64,000 nt of DNA from assembly GCF_019468465.1 (NCBI RefSeq), contig NZ_CP080519.1, forward strand, positions 8,797,001-8,861,000. The letters are read 5' to 3'. Under the pieces are notes generated by a model. It was not told the origin of the DNA, did no database searches, and saw only the letters and a list, made by a program, of their open reading frames with translations. Below, piece after piece: positions 62,228 to 64,000 of the stretch (the stretch's first letter is position 1; each line of letters opens with the position of its first letter). The position numbers and the translations under genes are program-made. Origin of the DNA: Amycolatopsis sp. DSM 110486 (GTDB taxonomy: Bacteria; Actinomycetota; Actinomycetes; Mycobacteriales; Pseudonocardiaceae).

Positions 62228-63064
62228 TCATCTGCCCTTCTGGATCTGGTCCCGGAGCTGGGGCCAATAGGTGAACATCTGCGACGGGTAGGGCTCGCCG
62301 GGGAAGTACTTGTCGTACAGGCGAAGGAAAGTGCCGTCGTCCATCGTGGTCTTGAGCTGGTCGCCGTAGGCCTTCTCGAAGGCGGTGAGCTTGCGGTTGA
62401 CAGGCATCGCCGAGGCCTGCTCGTGCGGCGCGGAGTAGGCGATCTTGACGCGGCCGGGGTTTTCCTGGAGCACGGTCGGGACCTCGGTGGAGGCCAGTAC
62501 CATCGCGTCGAGGTTGCCGTTGAGGAGCTGGGTCACGCCCGCGCTGTTGGTGGGCTGCGAGATGAGGGTGGCGCCGGGGACCTTCGCGGTGACGAACTCG
62601 GCCTGCGCGCTGCCCAGCCCCGCACCGACGCGCTTGCCGGCGAGGTCTCCGGCCACCTTGGTGGCCGAGTCGGTGCGGACCACGACGTCGTCGGAGGCCA
62701 GGTAGAACGGCTTGGTGAAGTCGACGCTCTTCTTGCGCTCCGCGGTCGGCAGCATGCCGATCGCGAGCATGTCGAGCTGCCCGGCTGTGACCAGCGGCAA
62801 CCCGGCGCTGACGGTGGTCATCCGGTAGGTGATCTTGAGGCCCATCCGCTGGGCGATCACGTCGTTGAGATCGACCAGCAGGCCCACCGGCTTGCCGGTC
62901 GCGTCGGGGGAGACGAACGGCGCGTCGCCCGCCGTGACGCCCGCGGTGATGGTGCCGGGTTCGGCCAGTCCGAGGCCGTCGGGTTGGTCGCCCGACCCGC
63001 ACGCGGCGAGTGAGACGAGCGCGGTGGTCGCGATCAGGATCCGCCGGATCCGCAGAGCTGCCAT
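62228..63064 (-). CDS. Solute-binding lipoprotein, family 3 (amino-acid type), copy B
   Basis: 278 residues from ATG 63062-63064; signal RRILIATTALVSLAAC with lipobox LAAC. The mature protein aligns end to end with copy A: GDAPFVSPDATGKPVGLLVD, LNDVIAQRMGLKITYRMTTV, PLVTAGQLDMLAIGMLPTAE, DDGTFLRLYDKYFPGEPYPS. The pair is a tandem duplication. Differences fall in the ligand region (MMIADLTMSEE versus MLAIGMLPTAE), so the two may bind different solutes. An inverted repeat lies upstream of it at 63104-63134. Confidence 0.87.
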   Translation of the reverse strand: MAALRIRRILIATTALVSLAACGSGDQPDGLGLAEPGTITAGVTAGDAPFVSPDATGKPVGLLVDLNDVIAQRMGLKITYRMTTVSAGLPLVTAGQLDMLAIGMLPTAERKKSVDFTKPFYLASDDVVVRTDSATKVAGDLAGKRVGAGLGSAQAEFVTAKVPGATLISQPTNSAGVTQLLNGNLDAMVLASTEVPTVLQENPGRVKIAYSAPHEQASAMPVNRKLTAFEKAYGDQLKTTMDDGTFLRLYDKYFPGEPYPSQMFTYWPQLRDQIQKGR

Positions 63065-63103
63065 AGCTCCCTCCAGGCACCGGCTCGCGGGGCGCGGGCT
63101 CGG

Positions 63104-63134
63104 TGGTCTGGTATTTCTTAGGCTCATAAGACCA
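63104..63134. promoter_or_regulatory. Inverted repeat in the divergent promoter region
   Basis: TGGTCT (63104-63109) and AGACCA (63129-63134) form an inverted repeat with a 19-base spacer; TAT and ATA flank the spacer ends. It lies between the divergent binding-protein and dehydrogenase genes in an A+T-richer patch, so it may be an operator or overlap a promoter. No regulator gene is adjacent. Confidence 0.3.
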
Positions 63135-63181
63135 GGTTGTCAACTGTCGGGCTCGCGCTCGCGTCTGGTAGAGGTCGTGGC

Positions 63182-63919
63182 ATGACAGACCTCATCGACC
63201 TGGCCGGCAAAACGGTCATCGTCACCGGCGCCTCCTCGGGAATCGGCGCGTCGACCGCCCGCCGCCTCCACGCGGCCGGCGCTTATCCCGTGCTCGCGGC
63301 CCGCCGCGCCGACCGCCTGACCACGCTCAGCGACGAACTCGGCGGCGCCCTCGCCGTCCCCACCGACGTGACCGACCCCGCGCAGGTGGCCGCCCTCGTC
63401 GCGGCCACCCTGGAACGCCACGGCCGAGTCGACGGCCTGGTCAACAACGCCGGTGCCAGCCTCCACGGGCCCCTCGACCAGGTCGATCCCGCCGCCTTCG
63501 GCGCGACGCTGCAGCTCAACCTGGTCGGCCTGCTCGCCGTGACGCAGGCCGTCCTGCCCGCCATGCGGCGGCAGGGTTTCGGCCGCATCGTCAACATCAG
63601 CTCCGGCACCACCCGCCGCGTCGCGGTCGGCGTGGGCGCGTACGCGGCGAGCAAGTCGGCCGTGAACATGCTCAGCGCGGTGCTCACGCAGGAACTCGCG
63701 GCCGACGGCATCGCTGTGTCGCTCCTGCTGCCGTCGATCACCGCGACGGAGTTCGCGGACGGCCGGTTCACGCTCGGCGCGTCGCCGATCCCGGGGATGG
63801 TGGTGCAGAATGCGGATTATGTGGCCGGTGTGATCTTGCGGCTGCTGCGGACGGGGGAGGAGTCGTTCGATATTCCGCACGGGGTGGAACAGCCGGAGAT
63901 CACTCGCGTGCCGGAATGA
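63182..63919 (+). CDS. Short-chain dehydrogenase/reductase (classical SDR)
   Basis: 245 residues. The NAD(P) motif is VIVTGASSGIGASTARRL (TGxxxGxG), with AARRADRL after the second strand (Arg favouring NADP). NNAGASLHG, catalytic Ser in IVNISSGTT and the YAASK of AYAASKSAVNML complete the classical set. ATG 63182 is close behind the divergent promoter. The substrate is unknown. It is followed by a hairpin. Confidence 0.9.
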   Translation: MTDLIDLAGKTVIVTGASSGIGASTARRLHAAGAYPVLAARRADRLTTLSDELGGALAVPTDVTDPAQVAALVAATLERHGRVDGLVNNAGASLHGPLDQVDPAAFGATLQLNLVGLLAVTQAVLPAMRRQGFGRIVNISSGTTRRVAVGVGAYAASKSAVNMLSAVLTQELAADGIAVSLLLPSITATEFADGRFTLGASPIPGMVVQNADYVAGVILRLLRTGEESFDIPHGVEQPEITRVPE

Positions 63920-63931
63920 TTCCGAAGCAGG

Positions 63932-63969
63932 TCCACTGTGGATGTCTGATGAAGACCATCCACAGTGGA
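63932..63969 (+). terminator. 13-bp perfect hairpin after the SDR gene
   Basis: TCCACTGTGGATG (63932-63944), 12-base loop, CATCCACAGTGGA (63957-63969). Each arm itself contains the palindromic word CCACTGTGG or CCACAGTGG. The sequence lies 12 bases after the stop. There is no long T-run. Confidence 0.6.
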
Positions 63970-64000
63970 TCTACTTCGTTCGCAAAGTGGACGCTCGCAC

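Noticed and set aside
1..64000. CRISPR array
   Set aside because: No regularly spaced identical repeats of 20-40 bp were seen; the only tandem units are the 20-bp pairs at 4473 and 6094 and the short GTAGAC repeats.

Overview
The window is about 70% G+C, starts are mostly ATG or GTG, and nearly every frame opposite a real gene stays open. Gene families (OmpR/LuxR/MarR/TetR regulators, an MFS transporter fused to a dTMP-kinase-like domain, DUF3592, an EfeO/Dyp pair, KimA-like and Kup potassium transporters, a NocE-like secreted protein) fit an actinobacterium of the order Pseudonocardiales, probably Amycolatopsis or a close relative. The genus is an inference. No complete tRNA, rRNA or CRISPR array was found.

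Layout. 1-3144 is the 3' part of a Ser/Thr kinase with TPR and WD40 repeats. 3.5-6.4 kb holds a metallo-beta-lactamase-fold gene, an ECF sigma factor with a peroxiredoxin, and IS-like repeat ends beside a tRNA 3' fragment and a truncated XRE regulator. 6.7-12.7 kb has a TatA/B-like gene and a six-gene leftward operon: response regulator, histidine kinase, membrane flavin/haem reductase, FMN-binding lipid-side protein, ApbE flavin transferase and DUF2231 protein. This looks like a sensor-controlled extracytoplasmic electron-transfer module. 13-20 kb is a zone of decay: a rearranged N,N-dimethylformamidase-like lipoprotein gene, an acetyl-CoA synthetase tail, an anti-sigma-like tail and a NocE-like gene broken in several frames, interrupted by an intact KimA-like transporter. 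20-25 kb is one 1686-residue kinase/ATPase/GAF/histidine-kinase protein.

25-35 kb is accessory DNA: membrane proteins of unknown function, a group of small unknown genes (28.4-29.9 kb), DUF3592 genes, and fragments of TetR, TniB-type transposition ATPase, LapA, serine recombinase and an AGS-C-like sensor domain (a part of CBASS anti-phage systems). It reads as a graveyard of mobile and defence genes. 35-43 kb carries an EfeO/EfeB-like pair without visible export signals, a Tat-exported phospholipase C, an orphan iron-type binding lipoprotein and a secreted protein of unknown function. At 43.6 kb a NACHT N-terminus and an SRPBCC N-terminus are fused tail to tail by a deletion.

43.8-64 kb is mostly ordinary chromosome: MarR, an LLM oxidoreductase with an internal amber codon, a RidA-like protein, the MFS/dTMP-kinase-like fusion, Kup with a small repeat protein, a large LuxR regulator with an FMN reductase, FAH-family hydrolase, polysaccharide deacetylase, VOC protein, carboxymuconolactone decarboxylase-like protein, GFA protein, patatin with TetR behind a triple 13-bp repeat, NAD synthetase, two tandem paralogous solute-binding lipoproteins and a short-chain dehydrogenase. 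Several strong hairpin terminators separate the convergent units.
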